Shown here one piece after another: positions 35,549 through 44,271 of a stretch of 64,000 bases of DNA. Made by a program: the position numbers and the translations under genes. How positions within the stretch are numbered: the first letter of the stretch is position 1; every line of letters starts with the position of its first letter. A model generated the notes under the pieces. The model was not told where the DNA came from. It did not search any database and was given only the letters and a program-made list of their open reading frames with translations. The DNA lies in the NCBI GenBank assembly GCA_947625815.1, contig CANQPU010000002.1, forward strand, positions 78,812-142,811. The letters run 5' to 3'. This stretch comes from an uncultured Oscillospiraceae bacterium. GTDB taxonomy: Bacteria; Bacillota; Clostridia; Oscillospirales; Oscillospiraceae.

Positions 35549-36349
35549 ATGAAAAAAATGCGCTGTCTGCCGCTGGCAGCTCTCCTTTTGGGCGCTGTCG
35601 GGGCGTTTTTGAGATATACGGAGCTTAAAACGGGCTTTGACCCGGTGAGCGGGCTGGCAAGTCCCGGCTGTGCCGCCAGGTGGCTGCTGGAGGCGCTGTC
35701 CGCGGCGGTGCTCGCCGCGTGCGTGCTGCTCAGCGTCTGGACCGGCCGGAAGCTTGAGGCGGAGAGCTCCTTCAAAAAGGCGTTTTATACAAGGAACTAT
35801 TTCCAATTCGCGGCCATGGCGCTTCTGGGGCTGGCCGTCGTCGTCTGCGGGATTGTGTCCTGCACCCTTCAGGAGCTCATGGGGCTGACCGGCATGGCCC
35901 GGTGGGTGTTCCTGGGCCTGCTGATCCTGTCCGGACTGGGGATGACCGTCAAGGCCGTCAACGCCTACACCCAGCGGGACTCCTCGGCCCTGAGACTGGG
36001 CAGCGTTATCCCCGCGGTGTTTTACTGCTACTGGCTGGTGGCCCTCTACCGGATGAACGCCGGGAATCCCGTGCTGGCGGACTTCCTTTACGGGTGCCTG
36101 GCCTTCGCCGCGACGTCCCTGGGCGCCTGTTACAGCGCCGGATACGCCTTTGGGCGGGGGGCTCCCCGGGGCACCGTCCTGACGGGCCTGCTCTCCGTCT
36201 ATTTGCTGGCGGTGACGGCCGCCGACGTCTGGCCCCTGCCGCTCCGGCTGGCTATCGTCGCCACGGCGGCATATACGGCCGTGGAGAGCGCCTGCTTCCT
36301 CTCCACCCTGAAGGAAAAAGGGACGGAGGACGCGGGGGAGGAGAGCTGA
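35549..36349 (+). CDS. Polytopic membrane protein of unknown function
   Basis: I do not recognise this 266-residue protein. It has about seven hydrophobic segments (near 7-20, 58-75, 100-120, 132-150, 165-182, 193-210 and 220-255) with short loops, some rich in Tyr and Arg, and an acidic C-terminus. The ATG at 35549 has only a weak GCGGA site; a 14-codon upstream extension is less likely. It has its own promoter and is followed 66 bp later by a zinc-ribbon membrane protein on the same strand. Confidence 0.7.
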   Translation: MKKMRCLPLAALLLGAVGAFLRYTELKTGFDPVSGLASPGCAARWLLEALSAAVLAACVLLSVWTGRKLEAESSFKKAFYTRNYFQFAAMALLGLAVVVCGIVSCTLQELMGLTGMARWVFLGLLILSGLGMTVKAVNAYTQRDSSALRLGSVIPAVFYCYWLVALYRMNAGNPVLADFLYGCLAFAATSLGACYSAGYAFGRGAPRGTVLTGLLSVYLLAVTAADVWPLPLRLAIVATAAYTAVESACFLSTLKEKGTEDAGEES

Positions 36350-36415
36350 CCTGACCGGTATTCCCGGCGGGACGGCCGCCGGTGAGATCGCTTGCAAATG
36401 AGGAGGAAAAACAGT

Positions 36416-37018
36416 ATGATGTGCAGAAAATGCGGGCAGAGCATCCCCAGGGACGCGGACAGGTGTCCCAACTGCGGCGCTCCCGCTCCCGCGCGCCGGC
36501 CGGAGCGCCGGAGCGTCTCCCGCGCCGCCAATCCCAAGCTGGCCGCCAAGATCCCCTTTATGCTCATGGGGCTGGCGCTTCTCCATCTGGTGGAGATCGG
36601 GACCTGGTTCATCCCCGCCATCCGCATGGACACCGAGGGCGTCCTGTCGGGAAGGCTGTCGCTTTTTAAGCTCCTGGGCACCTTTTCGGGCGCCGGGTCC
36701 CTGGGGGCGCTGTTCATCCTGCTCGACGCGGCCATGCTGATCGCGGCCCTGTGCGCCGTCTATCTGGCCCTGATGCCGGTTTTCCGGGGCGGGAACGGGC
36801 GGCGGATGCGCATGGTGACCTCCAAGGTCACGGTGCTGGCCCACGCCGCGATCCTGCTGGGCCTGTACGGCATCTACAGCAGCATCGGAAAGGACGAGGG
36901 CTACGCCGCCGTCCTGCTCCCCGGAGGGGTGCTACAGCTCGTCCTGTGCGCCGGCATCCTCGTCCTCACGATGGTGATCTCCTATGCCAGCAGGCAGAAA
37001 AAGGTGGACAGGATTTAA
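36416..37018 (+). CDS. Zinc-ribbon membrane protein
   Basis: The 200-residue protein begins MMCRKCGQSIPRDADRCPNCG, a double-CxxC zinc ribbon of the kind found at the N-terminus of many Firmicute membrane proteins. About four membrane segments follow (near 40-60, 85-115, 130-150 and 165-190), separated by basic loops. GAGGAGG lies 9 nt before the ATG. Function is unknown; the ribbon would face the cytoplasm. It probably shares a transcript with the preceding membrane protein. Confidence 0.8.
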   Translation: MMCRKCGQSIPRDADRCPNCGAPAPARRPERRSVSRAANPKLAAKIPFMLMGLALLHLVEIGTWFIPAIRMDTEGVLSGRLSLFKLLGTFSGAGSLGALFILLDAAMLIAALCAVYLALMPVFRGGNGRRMRMVTSKVTVLAHAAILLGLYGIYSSIGKDEGYAAVLLPGGVLQLVLCAGILVLTMVISYASRQKKVDRI

Positions 37019-37034
37019 ACCCCACCTGGCAAAC

Positions 37035-37070
37035 AAAAAAGCAGGCATTTTTCAAATGCCTGCTTTTTTT
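37035..37070. terminator. Bidirectional Rho-independent terminator
   Basis: A long A/T-flanked hairpin (AAAAAAGCAGGCATTT / AAATGCCTGCTTTTTT, 3-nt loop) lies between the zinc-ribbon gene and the converging M3 peptidase gene and can serve both. Confidence 0.92.
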
Positions 37071-37109
37071 CATGGGAGGGACGGGGCTTTCTGCCGGATG
37101 AGGGGCGGA

Positions 37110-38828
37110 TCATTCGATCCCCGTGAGATCGTATCCCTCCAGCCAACGGGCGGCCTTTTCACAGACGCCCCGGAGGGTCGCCTCGTCAAAGGGGGACTCG
37201 AGCCCGGCGTTGGAGAGAAGCTCGGTGAAGACACGGCTGCCGCCCTGACGGGTGTAGGCCATGTAGTGCTCCCAGGCGTTTTTCCGGTCCTCCTGCAAAA
37301 GGGCCCAGAACTCCAGGGAGACCGTTTGCGCCAGGCAGTAGTCGATGTAGTAGAAGGGGCTTTCGTAGATGTGGCTCTGCCGCTGCCAGCCCTCCCCCTC
37401 GGCGTAGAAGGGGATGTCCCCGTCCAGGCGCAGCCAGGGCTGATAGACGCCCAAAAGCCGCTTCCACGTGGCGTGGCGCTCCGCCGGGGTCATCTCCGGG
37501 TGCTCGTAGACCTCGTGCTGGAAGTGATCCACCAGCGTGCCGTAGGGGATGAAGGTGATGGCCTCCGCCAGGTGGCTGTAACGGAATTTCCGGGCGTCCT
37601 CCCCGAAGAAGTCCTCCGCCCAGGGCCAGGCCATGAACTCCATGGACATGGAGTGGACCTCGCAGGCCTCCATCCCGGGCCAGGCGTAGCTGGCGGGCAC
37701 CCGGTCCCGGTTCATCCAGTAGGCGAAGGCGTGGCCGGCCTCGTGGGTGACGACGGTGACGTCGCCGATGGTGCCGTTGAAGTTGGCGAAGATGAAGGGG
37801 ACCTTGTATTCGCCCATGCCGGTGCAGTAGCCGCCCCCGGCCTTGCCCTCGGTACTGAGTACGTCCATGAGCTCGCGGTCCAGCATAGTGTCGAAAAATT
37901 CCTTGGTCTCCGGGGAGAGCTCAGAGTAGAATTTCTTCCCCGCCGCCAGGATGTCCTCCGCCGTTCCGCGGGGCTTGGGGTTGCCGGAGCGGAAGGACAG
38001 AGCCTCGTCGGCAAAGCTCAGGGGGTAGGGGACCCCCAGTCTCTCGGCCTGACGGCGGTAGATGGCGTCCGCCACGGGCACCAGGTACTTCCGGACGGCG
38101 GCGCGGAAGCGCTCCACGTCCGCCTTGTTGTAGCAGTCCCGGCCCATGCGGTCATAGCCCAGGGGGATGTAGTTCTCATAGCCCAGGTTTTTGCCCATCT
38201 CGTCCCGGAGCTTCACCAGCTCGTCGTAGATGCGGTCCAGGTCCGCCTGGTGGTCCTTGAACCATCGGCCCTGGGCCTTCCAGGCGGCGAGACGGCGCTT
38301 GTCGTCGGGATCGGTCTTGAAGGGCGTCATCTGGGAGTGGGTATAGGTCTTGCCCTCAAACTCGATATGGGCCGAGGCCAGGAGCTTGGAATATTCAGTG
38401 GTCAGCTCGTTCTCCCGCTTCATCAGGGGGATGTTTTTGGGGGAGAAGGTGCGCAACGCGATCTCGGTCTGGGTGAACATGAGCTTGCCGTACTCCGCCT
38501 CGAACTGGGGGCGGAAGGGGCTCTCCAGCATGGCCCTGTTCCACTCCTGGCCGTATTCGGCCAGCTCCGGGCCCGCCGCGTCCCAGAAGGCCACCTCCCC
38601 ATCGTAGAAGGGATCCCGGGTGTCGATGTCGTGGCGGATGGAGGCCAGGACCGCCTGGGCGTCTACCCTGGCGTCCTCCCGCTCGGAGGAGAGAAAGACC
38701 TCCCGGGCCTCCTCATACGTTTTGGCCTCCCGAAGCCGCCGGATGTGGTCGGTATAGAGCTGCTTGAGCGCGTCCAGATCGGGGCGCTCGTAGGGCATAT
38801 CGGGGAATTTGACGGTGTTTTTATCCAT
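37110..38828 (-). CDS. M3 family oligoendopeptidase (PepF-like)
   Basis: This 572-residue cytoplasmic zinc metallopeptidase cleaves short oligopeptides. The zinc motif HEAGH (residues 362-366) lies in VVTHEAGHAFAYWM, and the third ligand Glu lies in the downstream EVHSMSMEF block. The long helical N-terminal part and the MPYERPDLD opening match M3 oligoendopeptidases. AGGAGAGGA precedes the ATG. It is a single-gene unit with a strong promoter, divergent from the GntR/ABC operon. Confidence 0.93.
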   Translation of the reverse strand: MDKNTVKFPDMPYERPDLDALKQLYTDHIRRLREAKTYEEAREVFLSSEREDARVDAQAVLASIRHDIDTRDPFYDGEVAFWDAAGPELAEYGQEWNRAMLESPFRPQFEAEYGKLMFTQTEIALRTFSPKNIPLMKRENELTTEYSKLLASAHIEFEGKTYTHSQMTPFKTDPDDKRRLAAWKAQGRWFKDHQADLDRIYDELVKLRDEMGKNLGYENYIPLGYDRMGRDCYNKADVERFRAAVRKYLVPVADAIYRRQAERLGVPYPLSFADEALSFRSGNPKPRGTAEDILAAGKKFYSELSPETKEFFDTMLDRELMDVLSTEGKAGGGYCTGMGEYKVPFIFANFNGTIGDVTVVTHEAGHAFAYWMNRDRVPASYAWPGMEACEVHSMSMEFMAWPWAEDFFGEDARKFRYSHLAEAITFIPYGTLVDHFQHEVYEHPEMTPAERHATWKRLLGVYQPWLRLDGDIPFYAEGEGWQRQSHIYESPFYYIDYCLAQTVSLEFWALLQEDRKNAWEHYMAYTRQGGSRVFTELLSNAGLESPFDEATLRGVCEKAARWLEGYDLTGIE

Positions 38829-38870
38829 GGATCGTCCTCTCCTGATCTGATAAGATGGTATGTGCCTACT

Positions 38871-38899
38871 ATTATAGAGCGCTCACTTTGATTCGTCAA
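38871..38899 (-). promoter_or_regulatory. Promoter of the M3 peptidase gene
   Basis: On the minus strand TTGACG (38899-38894), 17 bp and a perfect TATAAT (38876-38871). Confidence 0.85.
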
Positions 38900-38919
38900 A
38901 TATTTTTACGCTTTCCCTG

Positions 38920-38961
38920 TTGACAAACGCGCACAGACTGTATATACTGTATATACACAGT
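38920..38961 (+). promoter_or_regulatory. Promoter and probable operator of the GntR/ABC operon
   Basis: TTGACA (38920-38925), a 17-bp spacer and TATACT (38943-38948). Two adjacent copies of TGTATATAC (38939-38947 and 38948-38956) overlap the -10 box. Each contains the self-complementary GTATATAC, a likely dimer site for the GntR protein encoded just downstream. Confidence 0.85.
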
Positions 38962-38978
38962 TAACTGCGAGGTACATC

Positions 38979-39356
38979 ATGAACATCATCATTTCCAATT
39001 CGGACCCACGGCCCATCTACGAGCAGGTGGGGGAGGCCATTCGGGCCGCCGTTATCTCCGGGGAGCTTGGACCGGGGGAGGCCCTGCCCTCCATCCGGGG
39101 GCTGGCCAAGGACCTGCGCATCTCCGTTATCACCACAAAGAGGGCCTTTGAGGAGCTGGAGCGGGAGGGGTACATCTCCACCGTCCCCGGCAAGGGCAGC
39201 TTCGTGGCGGAGACGGGGACGGGACTTTTGCGGGAGCGGAGGCTTTCGGAGATCGAGGAGCATTTGCAGACGGCCCTGACGCTTGGCCGCTCCTGCGGGC
39301 TTGAAGGGCCGGAGATCGAAAAAATGCTGAAAAATCTGTATGAGGAGGACATATGA
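38979..39356 (+). CDS. GntR family regulator, YtrA subfamily
   Basis: The 125-residue protein has the GntR winged helix (about 10-75): PIYEQVGEAIRAAVISGELGPGEALPS, then the recognition region KDLRISVITTKRAFEELEREG and the wing GKGSFVAE. Only a short helical tail of about 45 residues follows, as in the YtrA subgroup that represses adjacent ABC-transporter genes. Its stop overlaps the ABC ATPase start by 4 nt. It probably represses its own operon through the repeats at its promoter; the inducer is unknown, although YtrA relatives respond to envelope-active antibiotics. Confidence 0.92.
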   Translation: MNIIISNSDPRPIYEQVGEAIRAAVISGELGPGEALPSIRGLAKDLRISVITTKRAFEELEREGYISTVPGKGSFVAETGTGLLRERRLSEIEEHLQTALTLGRSCGLEGPEIEKMLKNLYEEDI

Positions 39357-40201
39357 ACGCTATCGAGGTTCGGGCTCTCGGCAAAAAATACCCCGGCTTT
39401 GAGCTGAAGAACGTGAAATTCACCCTGCCGGAGGGCTGTATCATGGGGCTGGTGGGCGAAAACGGCGCGGGCAAGTCCACGCTCATCCGCCTCATCATGG
39501 ACGCCGCCGGGAGGGACTCCGGGGACGTGCGCGTGCTGGGCACGGACAACCAGGGCCCCGGGTTTGTGAAGATAAAGGATGATATCGGCGTGGTACTGGA
39601 CGACGCGCGCCTGCCGGAGAGCCTTAACGCCAGGCAGTTGGGGCGGGTCTTCGGGGACATCTACTCCCGGTGGGACACAAAAGTCTATGAGGACTACTTA
39701 AAGCGGCTGGACCTGCCGGAGAAAAAACGGGTGAAGGACTTCTCCCGGGGCATGAAGATGAAGCTGGCCCTGGCCTGCGCGTTGAGCCACGACGCCAGGC
39801 TCCTCATCCTGGACGAGCCCACCGGGGGGCTGGATCCCGTGGTGCGGGACGAGATCCTGGAGATTTTGGAGGACTTCACCCGGCGGGAGGACCGGTCCGT
39901 GCTCATCTCCTCCCACATCGTCTCGGATCTGGAGAAGCTCTGTGACTACGTGGCGTTTCTCCACCGGGGAGAGCTCCTCTTATTTGAGGAGAAGGACCGG
40001 CTTTTGGAGGAGTACGCCATCGCGCGGCTGCCGGAGGAGCGGCTTCGGGACCTGCCGGAGGAGGCCGTCCACGGCGTGCGCCGGGGCAAATACGGCGCGG
40101 AGGCCCTGGTGGAGCGCCGGCGCGTTCGGGTGGACCTGCCGCTGGAGAGGCCCTCTTTGGAGGACATCATCGTATTTTTTGCGAGGGGGGAGAAGAAATG
40201 A
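39353..40201 (+). CDS. ABC transporter ATP-binding protein
   Basis: The 282-residue ATPase has Walker A GENGAGKST (about residues 38-46), a signature sequence in the variant form FSRGMKMKL, and Walker B LLILDEPTGGLDP (about 152-164), then the switch His in ISSHIVSDLEKLCD. The C-terminal 70 residues form an accessory tail. It works with the permease encoded by the next gene, whose start overlaps its stop. The YtrA-type regulator suggests export or a protective function at the envelope; the substrate is unknown. Confidence 0.93.
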   Translation: MNAIEVRALGKKYPGFELKNVKFTLPEGCIMGLVGENGAGKSTLIRLIMDAAGRDSGDVRVLGTDNQGPGFVKIKDDIGVVLDDARLPESLNARQLGRVFGDIYSRWDTKVYEDYLKRLDLPEKKRVKDFSRGMKMKLALACALSHDARLLILDEPTGGLDPVVRDEILEILEDFTRREDRSVLISSHIVSDLEKLCDYVAFLHRGELLLFEEKDRLLEEYAIARLPEERLRDLPEEAVHGVRRGKYGAEALVERRRVRVDLPLERPSLEDIIVFFARGEKK

Positions 40202-40812
40202 AGGGACTATTTCGCAAGGACCTCTATGTGCTCCGCAGCATAGGGTGGCTCTTTATTCTGCTGGATCTGCTGTTCACCCTCATCCCGGATCTGCGGTTTT
40301 TTGCCTTTGCCGCCTTCTACACGGTGATGCTGGCCCTGGTGCTGATGCAGACCGACGAGCAATGCAAGTTCGATACCCTCCTGCCCATGCTGCCGATATC
40401 CCGACGCCGCGTGGTGCTGGAGCGCTACGTCTTCGGCTGGGTGTATATCGCGGTGCTGTCGGTTCTGGCGCTGGCGGCGCAGGCGCTTGTCTGGTCCCCC
40501 ATGGGGCACCTGCCGGTGGACGGGGGGTATCTTATGATGATGAGCCTTGATATCTGCATTGCCCTGGTGATGGAGGGCCTGGTGCTGCCGATTCTGCTCC
40601 GCTACGGCAGCCAGAAGGGGCGGCTCATTCTCATCGTCTCCATCGGCTTCGTCACGGCCATGTCCGTGGGCCTCATGAGCGGCGGCTATGAGACCATCCT
40701 CAGCGTCCTCACCCACACCCGCGCCTGGCATTTTCTCCTCCTCGGCGCCGCCGTCTCCGCCCTCTCCATCCCCCTGTCTCTGGCGGGGTACAGGAAACGG
40801 ATAGAACAGTAA
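40198..40812 (+). CDS. ABC-2 type transporter permease
   Basis: This 204-residue protein has about six hydrophobic segments and the opening MKGLFRKDLYVLRS, typical of short ABC-2 permeases paired with YtrB-like ATPases. The block DEQCKFDTLLPMLPISRRRVVLERYVFG is the cytoplasmic coupling region seen in such proteins. It is the last gene of the GntR-ATPase-permease operon and overlaps the ATPase gene by 4 nt. Confidence 0.85.
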   Translation: MKGLFRKDLYVLRSIGWLFILLDLLFTLIPDLRFFAFAAFYTVMLALVLMQTDEQCKFDTLLPMLPISRRRVVLERYVFGWVYIAVLSVLALAAQALVWSPMGHLPVDGGYLMMMSLDICIALVMEGLVLPILLRYGSQKGRLILIVSIGFVTAMSVGLMSGGYETILSVLTHTRAWHFLLLGAAVSALSIPLSLAGYRKRIEQ

Positions 40813-40833
40813 ACGGATCGGAGAACAAAAAAG

Positions 40834-40859
40834 CGCCCCGCGTCTTGTGACGCGGGGCG
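40834..40859 (-). terminator. Terminator of the serine hydrolase gene
   Basis: An 11-bp GC-rich stem (CGCCCCGCGTC / GACGCGGGGCG) with loop TTGT. On the minus strand it is followed by CTTTTTTGTT, so it terminates the minus-strand gene; it may also stop the converging ABC operon. Confidence 0.82.
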
Positions 40860-40889
40860 ACGTGTAAGCAGGGGCCGAGGAGACGGGCG

Positions 40890-42056
40890 TTATTGACCGG
40901 CGTCCGGGAGGCGGAGGATATAATCGGCGATCTCATAGCAGACGCTGTAGATCCCGGAGGTCTTCTTGCCGGAGGCGCCGGTGGTGAGGACCACCACGCC
41001 GTCGCCGGTGACACAGTCATAGCAGGCCAGATTGTAGACGCCGTAGGCGCTGCCGGTGTGGTAATAGACGCACTCCCGGCCGAAAAGATCCTTCAGGAAC
41101 CGCATGGGGTGGCACTGGTAAAAGCCGCCCGGGGCGATGCCGACGGAGGCCTCCATATATTTGATGCTCCTGTCGCTTAAATATCTCACCCCGTTGTAGT
41201 ACCCGTCCCCGGCGAGAATGGCGATGAGCTTGGCCACGTCCTTCGCGCTGGCGGTGAACCCGCCGGCAAAGTAGGCGCCGTTGGTGCCGGGGGTCCGGGA
41301 CTTCCGGGTGTTTTTGAGCGTACTGACGCTGCGCCCCACGGAGCCGTTGTGCAGGTAGATGGCGGCGAGCTTGTCCGTGGCCTCCACGTCGCCGGAGGAG
41401 AAGGACGCATCGATCCCCAGCGGCTCAAAAAAGGCCTCGTCCATGATGTCGTTCAGGTAGCGGCCGGTGATGTGCTCCAGGGTCATGCCCAGAAGGCCGA
41501 AGGCGTTGTTGTTGTAATAGAAGGAGCCGATATCCCCGGGCTTCGAGGAGGAAAAGCCGCGGCCCTTTGCCAGGCTGTCCGTGATGCCGGAGGGCTTCAA
41601 GGAGACGGAGCCGGACAGGGAGGAGGTGTGGGTCATGATGTTCCCCAGGGTGATGGGGGTGCCGCTGTATCGCGGGTTGCGCACCGTCACGCCCCAGCAC
41701 GTTCCCAGCTCCGTCTGGGGCGTGACGACCCCCTGATCCCACAGGGACATGGCGGCCATCGTGACGATCACCTTGGAGATGGAGGCCACGCGGATCTTGT
41801 GGTCCACGGTCATGGGGTCGGTTTTCTTGACGGCCCAGCCGCAGGCGTAGACGTCGGAGACACGGCCGCCGCGGATGACGGCGACCTGGACGCCCACAGC
41901 GCCGTAACGATCGGCGATCTCGCCGATCTTCGCCTCCACGGCCTCCCGCCCGGTGTCGAGCGCCGCGGCCGGCGGGGCGGGCGCCAGGACGCCCTGAAGA
42001 AGGAGGGCCAGAACGCCGGCCAGAAGGACGGCGCGGCAAAACGTCCTTTTTTTCAT
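40890..42056 (-). CDS. Secreted serine hydrolase of the beta-lactamase/class C family
   Basis: The 388-residue product has a signal peptide (about 1-32) and a serine beta-lactamase-like fold. The catalytic SxxK motif is S92-I-S-K95 in RVASISKVIV, and the YxN-type motif is in FYYNNNAFGLLG. A C-terminal triad equivalent may be the HTGSAYG region. Proteins of this type act as D-alanyl-D-alanine carboxypeptidases or esterases; nothing indicates true beta-lactamase activity. It is a single-gene unit with a promoter upstream and a terminator downstream. Confidence 0.87.
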   Translation of the reverse strand: MKKRTFCRAVLLAGVLALLLQGVLAPAPPAAALDTGREAVEAKIGEIADRYGAVGVQVAVIRGGRVSDVYACGWAVKKTDPMTVDHKIRVASISKVIVTMAAMSLWDQGVVTPQTELGTCWGVTVRNPRYSGTPITLGNIMTHTSSLSGSVSLKPSGITDSLAKGRGFSSSKPGDIGSFYYNNNAFGLLGMTLEHITGRYLNDIMDEAFFEPLGIDASFSSGDVEATDKLAAIYLHNGSVGRSVSTLKNTRKSRTPGTNGAYFAGGFTASAKDVAKLIAILAGDGYYNGVRYLSDRSIKYMEASVGIAPGGFYQCHPMRFLKDLFGRECVYYHTGSAYGVYNLACYDCVTGDGVVVLTTGASGKKTSGIYSVCYEIADYILRLPDAGQ

Positions 42057-42112
42057 GAAAAATCATCTCGGTTCCGCCCCTTAAGCAGGGGGAAAGTGCA
42101 TATTCCGACATG

Positions 42113-42141
42113 ATTTTACACCAAACGGGCGATATGCGCAA
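42113..42141 (-). promoter_or_regulatory. Promoter of the serine hydrolase gene
   Basis: On the minus strand TTGCGC (42141-42136), 17 bp, TAAAAT (42118-42113). Confidence 0.65.
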
Positions 42142-42246
42142 GCCCCGAATTTCAGGCCGGCGGCACGGCGGTCCGTCAGAACGGGAGAGGGGGCCGCGCG
42201 GCGCGGCCGGCAGTACGCTTGGGGCGGCCCGCCGGCCGGAGCGGGA

Positions 42247-43767
42247 TCAGTCCTCGGTTTTCTTTTTCCGCGCGCCCTTCATCCCGCGGATCACGTTTTC
42301 CTCCACGGCCTTTTCCAGAGCGTCGGTGACGATCTGGAGCGTGCGGATGCGGGCGTATTTTTTGTCCACCGACTCGATGATGTACCAGGGGGCGTAGGTC
42401 GTGCTGGTCTTGCGCAGCATGTCCTCCACGGCCTCCTCATACTGGGGCCATTTGTCCCGGTTGCGCCAGTCCTCGTCGGTGATCTTCCACTGCTTCTCGG
42501 GGGTATCCTGACGGGCCTGGAACCGCTCCAGCTGGGTGTCCGGGTCAATGTGGATCCAGAACTTCAGGACCACGGTGCCCCAATCCGTCAGCTCCTTTTC
42601 AAACTCGTTGATCTCCCCGTAGGCCCGCTTCCAGGCGTTCTCGGAGCAGAAGCCCTCGATCCGCTCCACCATCACCCGGCCATACCAGGTGCGGTCAAAG
42701 ATGGCCACATGGCCGCTGCGCGGGAGCTTTGTCCAGAACCGCCACAGGTAGTGGCGCGCCAGCTCCCCCGGCGTGGGGCTGGCAATGGGGATCACGTCAA
42801 ACCCCCTGGGGTCCAGGGGATAGGCGAGCCTGCGGATGTTGCCGCCCTTGCCGGCGGCGTCCCAGCCCTCATAGCAGATCACCACGGGGATCTTTTTCCG
42901 GTAGATCTGGTTATGGAGCTTGGCCAGCTTCTTCTGGAGCCGCTCCAGCTCTGCCTTGTAGGTGTCCGGGTCAATGGCCGCGGTCAGGTCCGCGTCCTTC
43001 TGGGAGGGCCGGCCCAGGAGCGGGAATTTCCGGTCCGTGGGCTTGCCGTCATAGCGGCCCGCCCCGATGGCCGCCTCCACCGTCCCGGTGATGGCCTGGA
43101 GGGCGTCAAAGAGCGCCTTTTTCCGGCTCTCCCCGTCCAGGACGTGCCAGGGAGCGTATTTTTCCGTATCCTCCATGAAGCTGTTATAGGTCTTCAGGAA
43201 CCGGTCATATTCCTGCTGCTGCCACAGGTCGTCTCCGGAGACGCGCCACTGGGTGTCCCGGTTTTCCCGCAGGGCGGTGATGCGCCGGAGCTGCTCCTCC
43301 CGGGAGATGTGCAAAAAGAGCTTGACGAGCACATACCCGTTGTCCCGGAGCTGACGCTCCAGCGTGTTGCAGGACTCCACGCGGCGCTCATATTCCTCCC
43401 TGGAGATCTCGCGGCGGAGGTACTTTTCCACGACGTCCTCCATCCAGCCGGTGTCCATGAAAAGAAATTTGCCGGTCTCGGGCAATACGTCGAAGAACTT
43501 TTTGAGGAAGGGATAGCGCTCCTCATATTCCGGCGTCCTCCCGAAATTCTTTACCGAGAAGAACCGGGGGTCCATCTCACAGATGAGCTCCTTGATGAGG
43601 TTGCCCTTTCCGGCGCAGTCCCAGCCCTCCAGCATCACGACCACGGGGAGCTTTGCCTCCCGTATGGTCTGCTGCTGTCCCACAAGCATGGCCCGCAGCC
43701 TCTCGGTCTCCGCCTTCCGGGCGGCTTTGTCAAGGTCGTCGTCTTTGCGTTTGAAATCCAGGATCAT
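42247..43767 (-). CDS. pap: Polyphosphate:AMP phosphotransferase (two-domain PPK2 family)
   Basis: The 506-residue cytoplasmic enzyme is a tandem PPK2 protein, expected to phosphorylate AMP to ADP using polyphosphate. Domain 1 (about 10-240) has Walker A-like EGWDCAGKGNLI. Domain 2 (about 260-500) has EGWDAAGKGGNIRR and the lid block FDRTWYGRVMVERIEGF. Both P-loops keep Lys and the Asp of GWDxAGKG, but the lid motif of domain 1 reads MDTGWMEDVVEKY, so domain 1 is probably the non-catalytic half, as in known Pap enzymes. I chose the ATG at 43767 because GGAGG is 8 nt upstream. No polyphosphate kinase 1 gene is nearby. Confidence 0.92.
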   Translation of the reverse strand: MILDFKRKDDDLDKAARKAETERLRAMLVGQQQTIREAKLPVVVMLEGWDCAGKGNLIKELICEMDPRFFSVKNFGRTPEYEERYPFLKKFFDVLPETGKFLFMDTGWMEDVVEKYLRREISREEYERRVESCNTLERQLRDNGYVLVKLFLHISREEQLRRITALRENRDTQWRVSGDDLWQQQEYDRFLKTYNSFMEDTEKYAPWHVLDGESRKKALFDALQAITGTVEAAIGAGRYDGKPTDRKFPLLGRPSQKDADLTAAIDPDTYKAELERLQKKLAKLHNQIYRKKIPVVICYEGWDAAGKGGNIRRLAYPLDPRGFDVIPIASPTPGELARHYLWRFWTKLPRSGHVAIFDRTWYGRVMVERIEGFCSENAWKRAYGEINEFEKELTDWGTVVLKFWIHIDPDTQLERFQARQDTPEKQWKITDEDWRNRDKWPQYEEAVEDMLRKTSTTYAPWYIIESVDKKYARIRTLQIVTDALEKAVEENVIRGMKGARKKKTED

Positions 43768-43806
43768 GTCTCGCACCTCCGTTTTTTAAATAAGACTTAT
43801 ATCAAT

Positions 43807-43835
43807 AAAATAACACAGCCCCGGGAATTTGTCAA
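43807..43835 (-). promoter_or_regulatory. Promoter of pap
   Basis: On the minus strand TTGACA (43835-43830), 17 bp, TATTTT (43812-43807). Confidence 0.72.
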
Positions 43836-43862
43836 AATAAACCGGGCCGCCGCGGCGTTTTC

Positions 43863-43891
43863 TTGACAGAGACGGGGGAGCGGTGTAAACT
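43863..43891 (+). promoter_or_regulatory. Promoter of the Lar-like gene
   Basis: TTGACA (43863-43868), 17 bp, TAAACT (43886-43891), about 55 bp before the coding start and divergent from the pap promoter. Confidence 0.75.
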
Positions 43892-43944
43892 GGAGCTGCG
43901 CAAATACGGTTTTACGTGATCCTGACCGAAAAGGAGAGTGGACT

Positions 43945-44169
43945 ATGGACCGCTTTGAGGAGATCTACCTGGAGGATTGCCCCTGCTGCGGGGGTACGGG
44001 CTGTATAGAGGAGGAGGGGGGCTGGTGCGTGTACGTCCAGTGCCTGGACTGCGGCGCCCACACGTCGGAGGTGAGCTTTGACCAGGACGGCGACCGCCGG
44101 GGGGCGGCCCAAAGGGCGGCCATGAACTGGAATATGAGAAAGGTGATCGCGCCCGGGCCCGGGGAGTGA
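43945..44169 (+). CDS. Small Lar-like zinc-finger protein
   Basis: The 74-residue protein has two Cys pairs (CPCCGG near 12-17 and CLDCG near 33-37) and a C-terminal AAQRAAMNWNMRK block. This matches the layout of the Lar (restriction alleviation) family, in which a zinc ribbon precedes an A-x-x-x-W-N-x-R tail. Lar proteins from phages and prophages modulate host type I restriction, but chromosomal relatives are common and mostly uncharacterised. AAGGAGAG lies upstream of the ATG. No other phage genes are adjacent. Confidence 0.75.
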   Translation: MDRFEEIYLEDCPCCGGTGCIEEEGGWCVYVQCLDCGAHTSEVSFDQDGDRRGAAQRAAMNWNMRKVIAPGPGE

Positions 44170-44202
44170 CGGGATCCGGAAAGGGGCTTTTGAAAAAGCC
44201 TG

Positions 44203-44231
44203 TTGTAAAGCGCTTCAAATCGTGCTATAAT
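44203..44231 (+). promoter_or_regulatory. Promoter of the phosphoribosyltransferase-like gene
   Basis: TTGTAA (44203-44208), 17 bp and a perfect TATAAT (44226-44231), 40 bp before the ATG. Confidence 0.82.
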
Positions 44232-44271
44232 CAGCTGCGGATGATGAAAATAAATTGAGGAGGTCTGCGGT

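Noticed and set aside
40890..42056. Antibiotic-resistance beta-lactamase
   Set aside because: Only the SxxK and a YxN-like motif are evident; overall it resembles housekeeping serine hydrolases, so resistance cannot be claimed.
43945..44169. Prophage remnant because of the Lar-like gene
   Set aside because: No integrase, capsid, portal, terminase or lysis gene is nearby, and it has an ordinary host-like promoter and composition.
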